Shown one piece after another: positions 56,216 through 64,000 of a stretch of 64,000 nucleotides of DNA; within the stretch, counting starts at the first letter, position 1, and each line of letters opens with the position of its first letter. The translations under genes and the position numbers were made by a program. The stretch comes from Stenotrophomonas nitritireducens. Lineage in GTDB: Bacteria > Pseudomonadota > Gammaproteobacteria > Xanthomonadales > Xanthomonadaceae. The DNA is taken from positions 3,090,501 through 3,154,500 of the forward strand of contig NZ_CP016756.1 of NCBI RefSeq assembly GCF_001700965.1, in the 5' to 3' direction. The notes under the pieces were generated by a model. It did no database searches, was not told where the DNA came from, and saw only the letters and a program-made list of their open reading frames with translations.

Positions 56216-56262
56216 ACACGGCATCGCGCACCCGCGCCAGCCACACCGGAGGCCAGGCATGA
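56212..56262 (+). CDS. mini-ORF bridging murG and murC (16 codons)
   Basis: Encodes [16 protein letters not shown]. Its ATG overlaps the murG stop (ATGA at 56212-56215) and its TGA overlaps the murC start (ATGA at 56259-56262). GAGGA stands six bases before its ATG, and the GGAGG of murC lies within it. It has no similarity I recognise. The most economical reading is a translational coupler that carries ribosomes from murG to murC. A chance ORF is possible, since 51 bases without a stop is not rare in GC-rich DNA. Confidence 0.4.
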   Translation: MNTASRTRASHTGGQA

Positions 56263-57695
56263 TCCGCCGCCTCAACGACACCACCGACCTGGTCCGTGCG
56301 TTCCCGCGCGTGCATTTCGTCGGTATCGGCGGCACCGGCATGAGCGGCATCGCCGAAGTGATGCTGACCCTGGGCTATGAAGTCTCTGGTTCTGACAACG
56401 CTGACAACGCTGCAACGCGCCGTCTGGCACGGCTGGGTGCGCGCGTCATGCGCGGTCATTCCGCCGCCAACGTGCTGGGCACCGATTGCATCGTGGTTTC
56501 CAGCGCCATCCGCGAAGACAACCCTGAGCTGATGGAAGCGCGCAGCCAGCGCATTCCGATCATGCCGCGCGCGGCGATGCTGGCCGAGCTGATGCGTTTC
56601 CGTCGCGGCATCGCCGTCGCCGGTACGCATGGCAAGACCACCACCACCTCGCTGACCGCTGCGATCCTGAGCGAAGGCAAGCTGGACCCGACCTTCGTGA
56701 TCGGCGGACAGTTGCTCGCTGCCGGTGCCAACGCCAAGCTTGGCGGTGGCGAGTGGTTGGTGGCCGAGGCCGACGAAAGTGATGGCAGCTTCCTGCGCCT
56801 GAATCCGTTGGTGGCGGTGATCACCAATATCGATGCCGACCATCTGGAAAACTACGGCAACGATTTCGCCCGCGTGCAGGCAGCGTTCGCCGAGTTCCTG
56901 CAGCGCCTGCCGTTCTACGGCTTGGCCGTGCTGTGCATTGATGATCCGGAAGTGGCTGCGCTGGCTGCCAAGACCCCGCGTCACGTGATGAGCTACGGCC
57001 TGAGCAGCAACGCCGACGTGCGCGCTGAGGACGTGGTGCAGGATGGCCCGCGCATGCGCTTCACTCTGCGTTTGCCGGAAGGCAGCAGCGTGCCGGTGAC
57101 GCTGGCGCTGCCGGGCAAGCACAACGTGCTCAATGCGCTGGCCGCCGCTGCGGTTGCTTGGCAGCTGGGCGTGGCACCGCAAGACATTGCCGCTGCGCTG
57201 GAGAAGTTCGAAGGCGTTGGCCGTCGCTTCAACGACCTGGGCGAAGTCACCACCCACAAGGGCGCCAAGGTGCGCGTGATCGACGATTACGGTCACCACC
57301 CGCGCGAACTGGAAGCGGTGTTCGCCGCTGCCCGTGGCGGTTGGCCGGACAAGCGTCTGGTGGTTGCGTTCCAGCCGCACCGTTACAGCCGTACCCGCGA
57401 TCAGTTCGATGCCTTCGCCGCCGTGTTGTCGGAAGTGGACGCACTGGTGTTGAGCGAGGTCTACCCGGCTGGCGAAGCGCCGATTCCCGGTGCCGATTCC
57501 AAGTCGCTGGCACGCGCCATCCGCGCGCGCGGCCGCAGCGAGCCGGTGGTGGTGAGCCATTCGGCCGATCTGGCCTCGGTGCTGCCGGACGTACTGCAGG
57601 ACGGCGATCTGCTGTTGATGATGGGTGCCGGCGACATCGGCGCCGTTGTCCAGCAGGTGGTCACCGACGGCTTCCAGGAGTCCAAGGGCGAATGA
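56259..57695 (+). CDS. murC: UDP-MurNAc-L-alanine ligase
   Basis: 478 residues. HFVGIGGTGMSGIAEVML binds the UDP substrate; ATP loop VAGTHGKTTTTSLTAAIL (about 124-141); EADESDGSFL; IDDYGHHPRE near residue 345. Adds L-Ala to UDP-MurNAc. ATG 56259 has GGAGG seven bases upstream and begins at the family start; the frame extends upstream through murG but is not used. ddl, which often follows, is not present here. Confidence 0.97.
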   Translation: MIRRLNDTTDLVRAFPRVHFVGIGGTGMSGIAEVMLTLGYEVSGSDNADNAATRRLARLGARVMRGHSAANVLGTDCIVVSSAIREDNPELMEARSQRIPIMPRAAMLAELMRFRRGIAVAGTHGKTTTTSLTAAILSEGKLDPTFVIGGQLLAAGANAKLGGGEWLVAEADESDGSFLRLNPLVAVITNIDADHLENYGNDFARVQAAFAEFLQRLPFYGLAVLCIDDPEVAALAAKTPRHVMSYGLSSNADVRAEDVVQDGPRMRFTLRLPEGSSVPVTLALPGKHNVLNALAAAAVAWQLGVAPQDIAAALEKFEGVGRRFNDLGEVTTHKGAKVRVIDDYGHHPRELEAVFAAARGGWPDKRLVVAFQPHRYSRTRDQFDAFAAVLSEVDALVLSEVYPAGEAPIPGADSKSLARAIRARGRSEPVVVSHSADLASVLPDVLQDGDLLLMMGAGDIGAVVQQVVTDGFQESKGE

Positions 57696-57790
57696 TGCTT
57701 GCCGCGCTGCCGCTACGCCGTACCCACGCAACCGCACTGCGGGCTGCGGCGGTCGCGTGCGGCTGCGCTGCCGGGGAGGGCGCACGATGA
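57692..57790 (+). CDS. mini-ORF bridging murC and ftsQ (32 codons)
   Basis: Starts at ATG 57692 (overlapping the murC stop as ATGA) or ATG 57695 (AAGGG six bases upstream). Ends with TGA 57788-57790, which overlaps the ftsQ ATG (ATGA). The product would begin MMLAALPLRR and is rich in Ala, Arg and Cys, with no domain. The ribosome site of ftsQ (GGGGAGG) lies in its last codons. It may be a translational coupler, a functional small protein, or what remains after loss of ddl from this position. Confidence 0.42.
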   Translation: MMLAALPLRRTHATALRAAAVACGCAAGEGAR

Positions 57791-58515
57791 ATGCCATCCT
57801 GCGCATGCTCGCCTGGCTGCTGGCCATCGCCCTGGTGGTGCTGCCGGTGGTTGCGGTGGTCAATGGCTGGGTCGGTGCCGAGGGCTGGCCGCTGGCCAAG
57901 CTGCGTGTGCATGGCGAGTTCAAGCGCGTGCCGGCCGAAGAGTTGCAGAAAGCCTTGCTGCCATATGCACGCTCGGGCTTCTTCGCGGTGAAGTTGCAGG
58001 ACGCGCAGGCGGCAGTGGAAAAACTGCCATGGGTGGAGAGCGCCCAGGTCCGCAAGCAATGGCCGGATGTGCTGGAAGTGACCATCGTCGAGCACCGCCC
58101 GTTCGCACGTTGGGGCAAGGACCGCTTGCTGTCAGAGCAGGGCCGCTTGTTCGCGGTGCCGCACGGGCTGGAGAACGCGCCGCTGCCCGAACTCGATGGC
58201 CCCGATGGCATGACCACTGAAGTGGTCGAGCTGTACAACGATTCACGCGCACTGTTCGCACCGGCCGGTGTGGACGTGCAGAAAGTGGCGATGGACGCGC
58301 GCGGCAGCTGGTCGCTGGCGTTGGACAACGGCACCGAAGTAGTCATTGGTCGCAACGATGCACGCTCACGCTTGGGCCGCTTCGTGCGCGTATTGCCACA
58401 GCTGACCCGTACCCAGGTGCCGATCGTGCGCGCCGACCTCCGCTATACCAATGGTTTCACGCTGAGCTGGGGAACCCCACCGCCGGCAACAAAGCAGACG
58501 CAGGACAGGACATGA
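57787..58515 (+). CDS. ftsQ: cell division protein FtsQ
   Basis: 242 residues. One membrane segment at about 8-27, a POTRA domain starting WPLAKLRVHGEFKRV, then LPWVESAQVRKQWPDVLEVTIVEHRPFARWG and the beta domain to about 235. Scaffold of FtsQLB in the periplasm. ATG 57787 has GGAGG eight bases upstream; the open frame further up is read through murC and not used. It overlaps ftsA by ATGA. Confidence 0.95.
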   Translation: MNAILRMLAWLLAIALVVLPVVAVVNGWVGAEGWPLAKLRVHGEFKRVPAEELQKALLPYARSGFFAVKLQDAQAAVEKLPWVESAQVRKQWPDVLEVTIVEHRPFARWGKDRLLSEQGRLFAVPHGLENAPLPELDGPDGMTTEVVELYNDSRALFAPAGVDVQKVAMDARGSWSLALDNGTEVVIGRNDARSRLGRFVRVLPQLTRTQVPIVRADLRYTNGFTLSWGTPPPATKQTQDRT

Positions 58516-59747
58516 ATCGCAAGGGAGACAAATCACTGATCGTTGGCCTGGACATCGGCACCTCCAAGGTGGTGGCGCTGGTCGGCGAGTATTCGCCGGG
58601 CAGCCCGATCGAGGTCATCGGCATCGGCTCGCACGAGTCGCGCGGTCTCAAGCGCGGCGTGGTGGTGGATATCGAATCCACCGTGCAGTCGATCCAGCGC
58701 GCCATCGAAGAAGCCGAGCTGATGGCCGGTTGCGAGATCCGCTCGGTGTACGCCTCGATTTCCGGCAACCACGTGCAGTGCCGCAACTCGCAGGGCATCA
58801 CCCCGATCCGCGAAGGCGAAGTGAGCTGGGGCGATCTGGATCGCGTGCTGGAAGCGGCCAAGGCCGTTGCCATCCCCGCCGACCAGAAGATCCTGCATGC
58901 GATCCCGCGCGAATACGTGCTGGACGATTCGCAGGAAGGCATCCGCAACCCGGTCGGCATGACCGGCGTGCGCCTGGAAGTGCATGCCCACCTGGTGGTG
59001 TGTGCACAGTCGGCCGCCGCCAACGTCAGCAAGTGCGTGCAGCGCTGCGGCCTGCAGGTGGATGACCTGGTGCTGTCCTCGCTGGCCTCCAGCGTAGCGG
59101 TGCTGACCGCCGATGAGCGCGAGCTGGGCGTGGTGATGGTCGACATCGGCGCCGGTACCACCGATATCGCAGTGTTCATCCAGGGCGCCATCTGCCACAC
59201 CGCTTCGTTGCCGATTGCCGGTGACCACGTCACCAACGACATCGCCCACATGCTGCGCACGCCGACCCCGGAAGCGGAGCAGATCAAGGTGCGTTACGCC
59301 TGTGCGCTGGCACAGCTGGCAACGGCCGAAGAAAGCATCCAGGTGCCGTCGGTTGGCGACCGCCCGCCGCGTCGCATGCCGCGTCATTCGCTGGCGCAGG
59401 CAGTGCAGGGCCGCTACGAGGAAATTTTCGAGATGGTGCAGGCCGAACTGCGCCGCTCGGGCTTCGAGGAAATGGTCCGCGCCGGGCTGGTGCTCAGCGG
59501 CGGTGCTTCGAAGATGGAAGGTGTGGTCGAGCTGGCCGAGGAAATGCTGCAGATGCCGGTACGCGTGGGCATTCCGCAGCACGTCACCGGCCTGGGCGAA
59601 GTGGTCGGCAATCCGGTGCATGCCACCGGCGTTGGCCTGCTGCTGATGGGCAGCCAGATCGAACACCCACGGCGTCCGTCGCTGCCCACCGGGCGCGCCG
59701 GCAGCATGTTCAACAAGTTGAAGAACTGGTTCCGCGGCGAGTTCTGA
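58512..59747 (+). CDS. ftsA: cell division protein FtsA
   Basis: 411 residues. Actin fold with IVGLDIGTSKVVALVGE (phosphate 1), VVMVDIGAGTTDIAVF (phosphate 2) and GLVLSGGASKMEGV (adenosine). The C-terminus MFNKLKNWFRGEF is the amphipathic membrane-targeting helix. Tethers FtsZ to the membrane. Confidence 0.98.
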   Translation: MNRKGDKSLIVGLDIGTSKVVALVGEYSPGSPIEVIGIGSHESRGLKRGVVVDIESTVQSIQRAIEEAELMAGCEIRSVYASISGNHVQCRNSQGITPIREGEVSWGDLDRVLEAAKAVAIPADQKILHAIPREYVLDDSQEGIRNPVGMTGVRLEVHAHLVVCAQSAAANVSKCVQRCGLQVDDLVLSSLASSVAVLTADERELGVVMVDIGAGTTDIAVFIQGAICHTASLPIAGDHVTNDIAHMLRTPTPEAEQIKVRYACALAQLATAEESIQVPSVGDRPPRRMPRHSLAQAVQGRYEEIFEMVQAELRRSGFEEMVRAGLVLSGGASKMEGVVELAEEMLQMPVRVGIPQHVTGLGEVVGNPVHATGVGLLLMGSQIEHPRRPSLPTGRAGSMFNKLKNWFRGEF

Positions 59748-59964
59748 GCGCGGTGCCGGTGGTAGAGCAGTGAGGCAGTCAGAACAGCAAGCAGTAAGGC
59801 AAGACGAAGTGCAGTAACGCAGTCATTGAAGCAGGCAACAACCACCGTGCAGGGGCAACCCGAAGCGGTATACCTAAAACAACTCGCCGGTGCAGGCGGG
59901 CGCAGAAGGAGAAGGATTCTTCCCGGATGCTCGACCCAATCACGGCAATAGAGAGGACATGGAC
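59748..59964. other. ftsA-ftsZ intergenic region with direct repeats
   Basis: 217 bases, the first real gap in the cluster after ftsA. Near-identical 11-mers GCAGTGAGGCA (59767), GCAGTAAGGCA (59791) and GCAGTAACGCA (59811) are spaced 24 and 20 bases. TATACC at 59869-59874 is a possible -10 for an ftsZ promoter. No convincing gene. Confidence 0.5.
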
Positions 59965-61191
59965 ATGGCGCATTTCGAACTGATTGAAAAGATGGCACCG
60001 AACGCGGTGATCAAGGTCGTTGGCGTGGGCGGCGGCGGCGGCAACGCCGTGGCGCACATGGTCAACAGCAGCGTGGACGGCGTGGAATTCATCACCGCCA
60101 ACACCGACTCGCAGGCCATCAAGAATTGTGGTGCCAAGCTGCAGCTGCAGCTGGGCACCAACGTAACCAAGGGTCTGGGCGCAGGCGCAAACCCGGAAGT
60201 CGGCCGCCAGGCCGCATTGGAAGACCGTGAGCGCATCATGGACGCCCTGCAGGGTGCGGACATGGTGTTCATCACCGCCGGCATGGGCGGTGGCACCGGT
60301 ACCGGCGCTGCGCCGGTGGTGGCACAGCTGGCCAAGGAAATGGGCATCCTGACCGTGGCCGTGGTCACCAAGCCGTTCCCGTTCGAAGGCCGTCGCCGCA
60401 TGCAGGTGGCACTGAAGGGCATCGAAGAACTGAGCCAGCACGTCGATTCGCTGATCACCATCCCGAACGAAAAGCTGATCACCGTGCTCGGCCGCAACGC
60501 CACCATGGTGCAGGCTTTCCGCGCTGCCAATGACGTGCTGCAGGGCGCCGTGCAGGGCATCGCCGATCTGATCGTGCGCCCGGGCCTGATCAACGTCGAC
60601 TTCGCCGACGTGCGCACCGTGATGTCGGAAATGGGCCTGGCCATGATGGGCACCGGCACCGCACGCGGTGATGACCGCGCCCAGGCTGCTGCCGAAGCCG
60701 CCATCCAGAACCCGCTGCTGGACGATGTGAACCTGGCCGGCGCCAATGGCGTGCTGGTCAACATCAGCGCCGGCACCGACATCACCATGAGCGAGTTCGA
60801 CGAAATCGGCCGCACCGTGCACGCTTTCGCTTCGGAAGATGCCACTGTGGTGATCGGTACCGTGATCGATCCGGATCTGGGTGACGAGATCAAGGTGACC
60901 GTGGTCGCCACCGGCCTGAACCGTGCCGTTGCCAAGAACGCACAGCGTCCCGGCGAACGCGGCCCGATCAAGCTGGTCCGCAATGCCACCACCGGCCAGG
61001 CCGAGTTTGAAGAGTACGAAAGCCCGGCCGATGCCGTGGCCAAGGCCGTGGGCAACACCATGGGCATGGGCCTGCGTCGTCCGAGCTCGGACACCGTGTC
61101 TGCTTCCACCTCGTCGGCGTCGCCGGCCGCTGCAGAGCTGCCGAACGACTACCTGGACATCCCGGCGTTCCTGCGCCGCCAGGCTGACTGA
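59965..61191 (+). CDS. ftsZ: cell division GTPase FtsZ
   Basis: 408 residues. [10 protein letters not shown] near residue 20, tubulin signature [11 protein letters not shown] (about 107-117), T7 loop [11 protein letters not shown], and the conserved C-terminal peptide [14 protein letters not shown]. Two in-frame ATGs: 59959 is only two bases from GAGAGG, 59965 is eight, so the latter is used and gives [10 protein letters not shown]. Confidence 0.98.
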   Translation: MAHFELIEKMAPNAVIKVVGVGGGGGNAVAHMVNSSVDGVEFITANTDSQAIKNCGAKLQLQLGTNVTKGLGAGANPEVGRQAALEDRERIMDALQGADMVFITAGMGGGTGTGAAPVVAQLAKEMGILTVAVVTKPFPFEGRRRMQVALKGIEELSQHVDSLITIPNEKLITVLGRNATMVQAFRAANDVLQGAVQGIADLIVRPGLINVDFADVRTVMSEMGLAMMGTGTARGDDRAQAAAEAAIQNPLLDDVNLAGANGVLVNISAGTDITMSEFDEIGRTVHAFASEDATVVIGTVIDPDLGDEIKVTVVATGLNRAVAKNAQRPGERGPIKLVRNATTGQAEFEEYESPADAVAKAVGNTMGMGLRRPSSDTVSASTSSASPAAAELPNDYLDIPAFLRRQAD

Positions 61192-61323
61192 TGCGTTAGC
61201 AGGGGCCGCTCAGGCCCGGTCATCGCGTACGCCGGCGACGGCGCCGTGGTCCGGGCAGGGCAGGCTCCGGATACAGAACCGAGACGCCGGGGCTGTCCAC
61301 CCCGGTGGGAATACCATGTCCTT

Positions 61324-61357
61324 TATCGCCGGGCCAAGGCCGGCCCGGCGATATTTT
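61324..61357 (+). terminator. Rho-independent terminator of ftsZ
   Basis: Perfect 12-bp stem TATCGCCGGGCC / GGCCCGGCGATA, six-base loop, then TTTT. It separates ftsZ from lpxC, so lpxC needs its own promoter; TATTCT at 61419-61424 is a candidate -10. Confidence 0.88.
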
Positions 61358-61472
61358 GGTGCTGGACGGTCGCTGACGCGCGGTTTTTGCTGCGCACAGG
61401 GCCTGTGTTAACGCGTGTTATTCTTGTTTGTCCCCCTGGCTGCGCCTGCGCGGCCCCTCCGGCCTTACACAC

Positions 61473-62384
61473 ATGATCCAGCAACGCACTCTCAAGAACA
61501 CGATCCGCGCCACCGGCGTCGGCCTGCACAGCGGTGACAAGGTCTACATGACCCTGCGTCCCGCGCCGGTCGACCATGGCATCGTGTTCCGGCGGGTGGA
61601 TCTGGACCCGGTGGTGGAAGTGCCGGCGCGTGCCGATCTGGTCACCGAAGTCACTTTGTGCACCGGTCTGACCTGTGAAGGCGCCAAGATCCAGACCGTT
61701 GAGCACCTGATGTCGGCACTTGCCGGCCTTGGCGTGGACAACGTCATCGTCGAGCTGTCCTCGGCCGAGCTGCCGATCATGGACGGCTCCTCCGGCCCGT
61801 TCGTGTTCCTGCTGCAGTCCGCAGGCATCGTCGAGCAGGGCGCGGCCAAGCGCTTCCTGCGCATCCTCAAGACGGTGGAGGTACGCGACGGTGACAAGGT
61901 CGCCCGTTTCGAGCCGTACGAGGGCTACAAGCTCGGTTTCACCATCCAGTTCGATCACCCGATGATCCCGGCCAAGCAGTCGCGGGTGGAGATCGAGTTC
62001 TCCTCGGCGGCCTATATCAAGGAAATCTCGCGCGCCCGCACCTTCGGCTTCATGCGCGATCTTGAATACATGCGTGAGCGCAACCTGGGCTTGGGCGGCT
62101 CGATGGACAATGCCATCGTGCTCGATGAATTCCGTGTGCTGAACGACGACGGCCTGCGCTACACCGACGAGTTCGTGCGCCACAAGATCCTCGACGCCAT
62201 CGGTGACCTTTATTTGGCCGGCGGCCAGGTGCTGGGTGCCTACGAGGGCTTCAAGTCCGGCCACGCGCTCAACAACAAGTTGGTGCGGGCCCTGCTGGCC
62301 GACCAGAGCGCCTGGGAATGGGCCAGCTACGACTCACCGGTGGCTGCCGATCCGGTCCTGTACGGCGTCCCGGCCTACGCCTGA
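61473..62384 (+). CDS. lpxC: UDP-3-O-acyl-GlcNAc deacetylase LpxC
   Basis: 303 residues (E. coli 305). Zinc ligands in TVEHLMSAL and [12 protein letters not shown] (H and D), with catalytic His in [12 protein letters not shown]. Second, committed step of lipid A synthesis. ATG 61473 starts MIQQRTLKN, the family start. Confidence 0.98.
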   Translation: MIQQRTLKNTIRATGVGLHSGDKVYMTLRPAPVDHGIVFRRVDLDPVVEVPARADLVTEVTLCTGLTCEGAKIQTVEHLMSALAGLGVDNVIVELSSAELPIMDGSSGPFVFLLQSAGIVEQGAAKRFLRILKTVEVRDGDKVARFEPYEGYKLGFTIQFDHPMIPAKQSRVEIEFSSAAYIKEISRARTFGFMRDLEYMRERNLGLGGSMDNAIVLDEFRVLNDDGLRYTDEFVRHKILDAIGDLYLAGGQVLGAYEGFKSGHALNNKLVRALLADQSAWEWASYDSPVAADPVLYGVPAYA

Positions 62385-62421
62385 GTTCTGGCCGGGCGGG
62401 TCGTAAGAGAATTGGTGCTTG

Positions 62422-62472
62422 GGACTACGACTAGTCCTAAATGTCATCAATTTGTGAACCCCATCGGGGTTC
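62422..62472 (+). terminator. two short hairpins after lpxC
   Basis: GGACTA-CGAC-TAGTCC (62422-62437) and GAACCCC-ATC-GGGGTTC (62456-62472). The second is a compact 7-bp stem and a candidate terminator, though only an interrupted T-run follows. 62473-62607 shows nothing recognisable. Confidence 0.45.
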
Positions 62473-62607
62473 AAGTCTGAATTTAACGAATAATTAACAA
62501 AAGACTAACTCCTTCGCTGCATTCCGCGGCTAGGATTCCTGCGGCCTCCAATTCTGTCCTTGCGGCGTGAAGATGGAGACCGGGGCCGATCAGGTTCCCG
62601 GTGGCCT

Positions 62608-63042
62608 TCAGGATTTTGTGGATTTCACATCCTGCAGGGCTGCCAATGCGTCGCGCAGTCCTTTATGCGTGGCTTCGCTTACTGCGGTACTGCGTTGGTC
62701 GTTACGCACTGGGGAGTGCGCGGACGCGGTCGCAGTCTTGACGGTCACTCGGGTGGCCTTCAGCCCGATGGATCGGGCCGCGTCGAGCAGCTGGTCTTCG
62801 GCAAGCCTCACTTTGGCGTGCCACACCGGCGATTCGACGAGAAAAACGAGGTGTTCGCCGTCCACATTGGCCAACCGGCAACGGTTAGCCAGCGCCGGCG
62901 GCAAATGGGGGCGCAATTGCCGGTCCATCGCATCGAGCCACAAGGCCCGGCGCAGCGGATTTCCTGCTTTGTCCGCCATCGCCGCTTCCAGCGCCTGTTT
63001 GGGCGCGGAACGGGAACGAACACTGGATTTCGGCTCTGACAT
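62608..63042 (-). CDS. dciA: DciA-like protein (DUF721), putative replicative helicase loader
   Basis: 144 residues. DUF721 region about 15-105: ALWLDAMDRQLRPHLPPALANRCRLANVDGEHLVFLVESPVWHAKVRLAEDQLLDAARS. The family includes DciA, which loads DnaB in bacteria that lack DnaC or DnaI. The C-terminal 40 residues are flexible and basic. It starts only 12 bases from the divergent peptidase gene. Confidence 0.88.
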   Translation of the reverse strand: MSEPKSSVRSRSAPKQALEAAMADKAGNPLRRALWLDAMDRQLRPHLPPALANRCRLANVDGEHLVFLVESPVWHAKVRLAEDQLLDAARSIGLKATRVTVKTATASAHSPVRNDQRSTAVSEATHKGLRDALAALQDVKSTKS

Positions 63043-63052
63043 AAGAATTCTT
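63043..63052. promoter_or_regulatory. palindrome shared by two divergent start sites
   Basis: AAGAATTCTT, a perfect 10-bp palindrome, fills the 12-base gap between the dciA ATG (minus) and the peptidase ATG (plus). Each gene's ribosome-binding region therefore lies in it, and their promoters must lie inside each other's coding sequence. Confidence 0.5.
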
Positions 63053-63054
63053 CA

Positions 63055-64000
63055 ATGACATTTAAAAAGATCGTAATCAAAACGCGTGAACAGAAGGCCA
63101 AGACGCCCTTTTCCCGCGTTCAGATGTTTTTCGAGGACCGCCCGCAGGCATTGCTGGGTAGCGTACTCGGCGTCGGTTGCCTGATGGGCGTGGCGCTCAG
63201 CCTGGCCATCGGCATGGTGGGTGATTCGGCCCTGCAGTCCAAGGTTGATCATCAGCAGCAGGAACTGGCCAAGGTACGCGCTGATGCGCAGACCCAGGTC
63301 AACGCCCTGGCCGCCCGCCTCGGCGAGCTGCAGGCGCAGGCCACCCGGCTCAACGCCCTGGGCGAGCGCCTGACCCAGATGGGCAAGCTGGAAGACGGCG
63401 AGTTCGACTTCCAGGAAACCCCGGGTATGGGTGAAGGCGAGCCCGGCCCGACCCAGGATATCCCGGTGAGCGCGGTAAACAGCGACTTACAGGTGCTGGA
63501 GCAGCGTTTTGCTGCTTCAGGCAAGCAGTTGTCGGTGATGGAATCGCTGCTGTTCGATCACCAGCTCGAGCTGAACGCCGTGCCTTCGCGCATGCCGATC
63601 CGCAACACCTACATCACCTCCAACTTCGGCGGCCGCGCCGATCCGTTCGGCCGTGGTGCCGGCAACCACAAGGGCATGGACTTCCACGCCCGCGTCGGTG
63701 ACCCGGTGCTGGCCGTGGCCGATGGCGTGGTCAGCTTTTCCGGTGTGAAGGGCGGCTACGGCAATGTGGTCGAAATCGACCACGGCAACGGCTACAAGAC
63801 CCTGTACGCGCACAATTCGCGCCTGACCGTGCGTGAAGGCGGGCTGGTGCGGGCCGGCCAGGAAGTGGCCAAGGCGGGCTCTACTGGCCGTTCCACCGGC
63901 GCCCACGTGCACTTCGAGGTCTGGCAGAACGGCATGGTGATGAACCCGCGCAAGTTCCTCGGCGAGGGCGGCAATACGCCGGTCGGCCGTCTCAGCCGTG
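63055..64000 (+). CDS. M23-family metallopeptidase (LytM), partial
   Basis: 315 codons visible, open at the window end. Membrane segment at about 33-55, coiled coil at about 60-110, LytM domain from about 185: SNFGGRADPFGRGAGNHKGMDFHA gives the first zinc His and Asp, GAHVHFEVWQNG the HxH. All zinc ligands are present, so it can be an active peptidoglycan endopeptidase. In related genomes secA follows. Confidence 0.93.
   Translation, partial: MTFKKIVIKTREQKAKTPFSRVQMFFEDRPQALLGSVLGVGCLMGVALSLAIGMVGDSALQSKVDHQQQELAKVRADAQTQVNALAARLGELQAQATRLNALGERLTQMGKLEDGEFDFQETPGMGEGEPGPTQDIPVSAVNSDLQVLEQRFAASGKQLSVMESLLFDHQLELNAVPSRMPIRNTYITSNFGGRADPFGRGAGNHKGMDFHARVGDPVLAVADGVVSFSGVKGGYGNVVEIDHGNGYKTLYAHNSRLTVREGGLVRAGQEVAKAGSTGRSTGAHVHFEVWQNGMVMNPRKFLGEGGNTPVGRLSR

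Noticed and set aside
55962..56258. Upstream extension of murC through murG
   Set aside because: The family start and a GGAGG site at proper distance place the start at 56259; the extension overlaps murG in another frame.
62422..62480. tRNA- or tmRNA-like sequence (GGGGTTCAAGTC)
   Set aside because: The T-arm resemblance comes from a GAACCCC/GGGGTTC hairpin; there is no acceptor stem, anticodon arm or CCA end at the right distance.

Overview
The window is a high-GC, tightly packed chromosomal segment from a gammaproteobacterium of the Lysobacteraceae (Xanthomonadaceae), most likely Stenotrophomonas or a close relative. The evidence is: an SMF-1-like chaperone-usher fimbrial operon; paired palindromic repeats that begin and end in GTAG/CTAC and resemble the SMAG family of Stenotrophomonas; an Ax21-family outer-membrane protein; a RibBX-type riboflavin gene; a dcw cluster without murD at its usual place; and the order ftsZ-lpxC-dciA-M23 peptidase. 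No rRNA, tRNA, CRISPR array or insertion sequence was seen.

Layout. 1-6231: end of a surface polysaccharide locus (glycoside-hydrolase tail, two GT4 glycosyltransferases, Wzy/ligase, hexapeptide acyltransferase, MurJ-like flippase). 6392-12218: a lone pilin gene and, divergent from it, a complete fimbrial operon (pilin, chaperone, usher, tip adhesin). 12349-17258: DUF3667 protein, AzgA-type purine permease, EttA, RcnB-like periplasmic protein. 17331-24616: two-partner secretion pair (TpsB transporter, 1861-residue TpsA adhesin). 24859-34087: glyA, nrdR, two small genes, ribD, an Ax21-like porin, an FMN riboswitch and ribE-ribBX-ribH-nusB. 34181-37856: thiL, then a four-gene Roadblock/GTPase cassette that resembles an actinobacterial conservon. 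37892-38582: five tandem REP-like units. 38658-44730: FAD-linked oxidase, DUF457 protein, yraN, lpoA, rsmI, an unknown gene and rnpB. 44731-45204: hairpins and short tandem repeats. 45205-45981: TANGO2-like gene. 46310-61191: dcw cluster (mraZ, rsmH, ftsL, ftsI, murE, murF, mraY, ftsW, murG, murC, ftsQ, ftsA, ftsZ). 61473-64000: lpxC, dciA and the start of an M23 peptidase.

How it works together. The left half is dominated by surface and biofilm functions (exopolysaccharide, fimbriae, TPS adhesin). Two of these loci carry near-consensus sites of the CRP/Clp type, so shared control is possible. The middle makes flavins, with the riboswitch in front of ribE. The right half is the cell-wall and division machinery. 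There, from mraZ to ftsA, every stop codon overlaps the next start codon. In the two places where conventional genes leave a gap (murG-murC and murC-ftsQ), a tiny ORF with its own ribosome binding site fills the gap and overlaps both neighbours. These two mini-ORFs and the conservon-like cassette are the strongest candidates for undescribed biology in the window.
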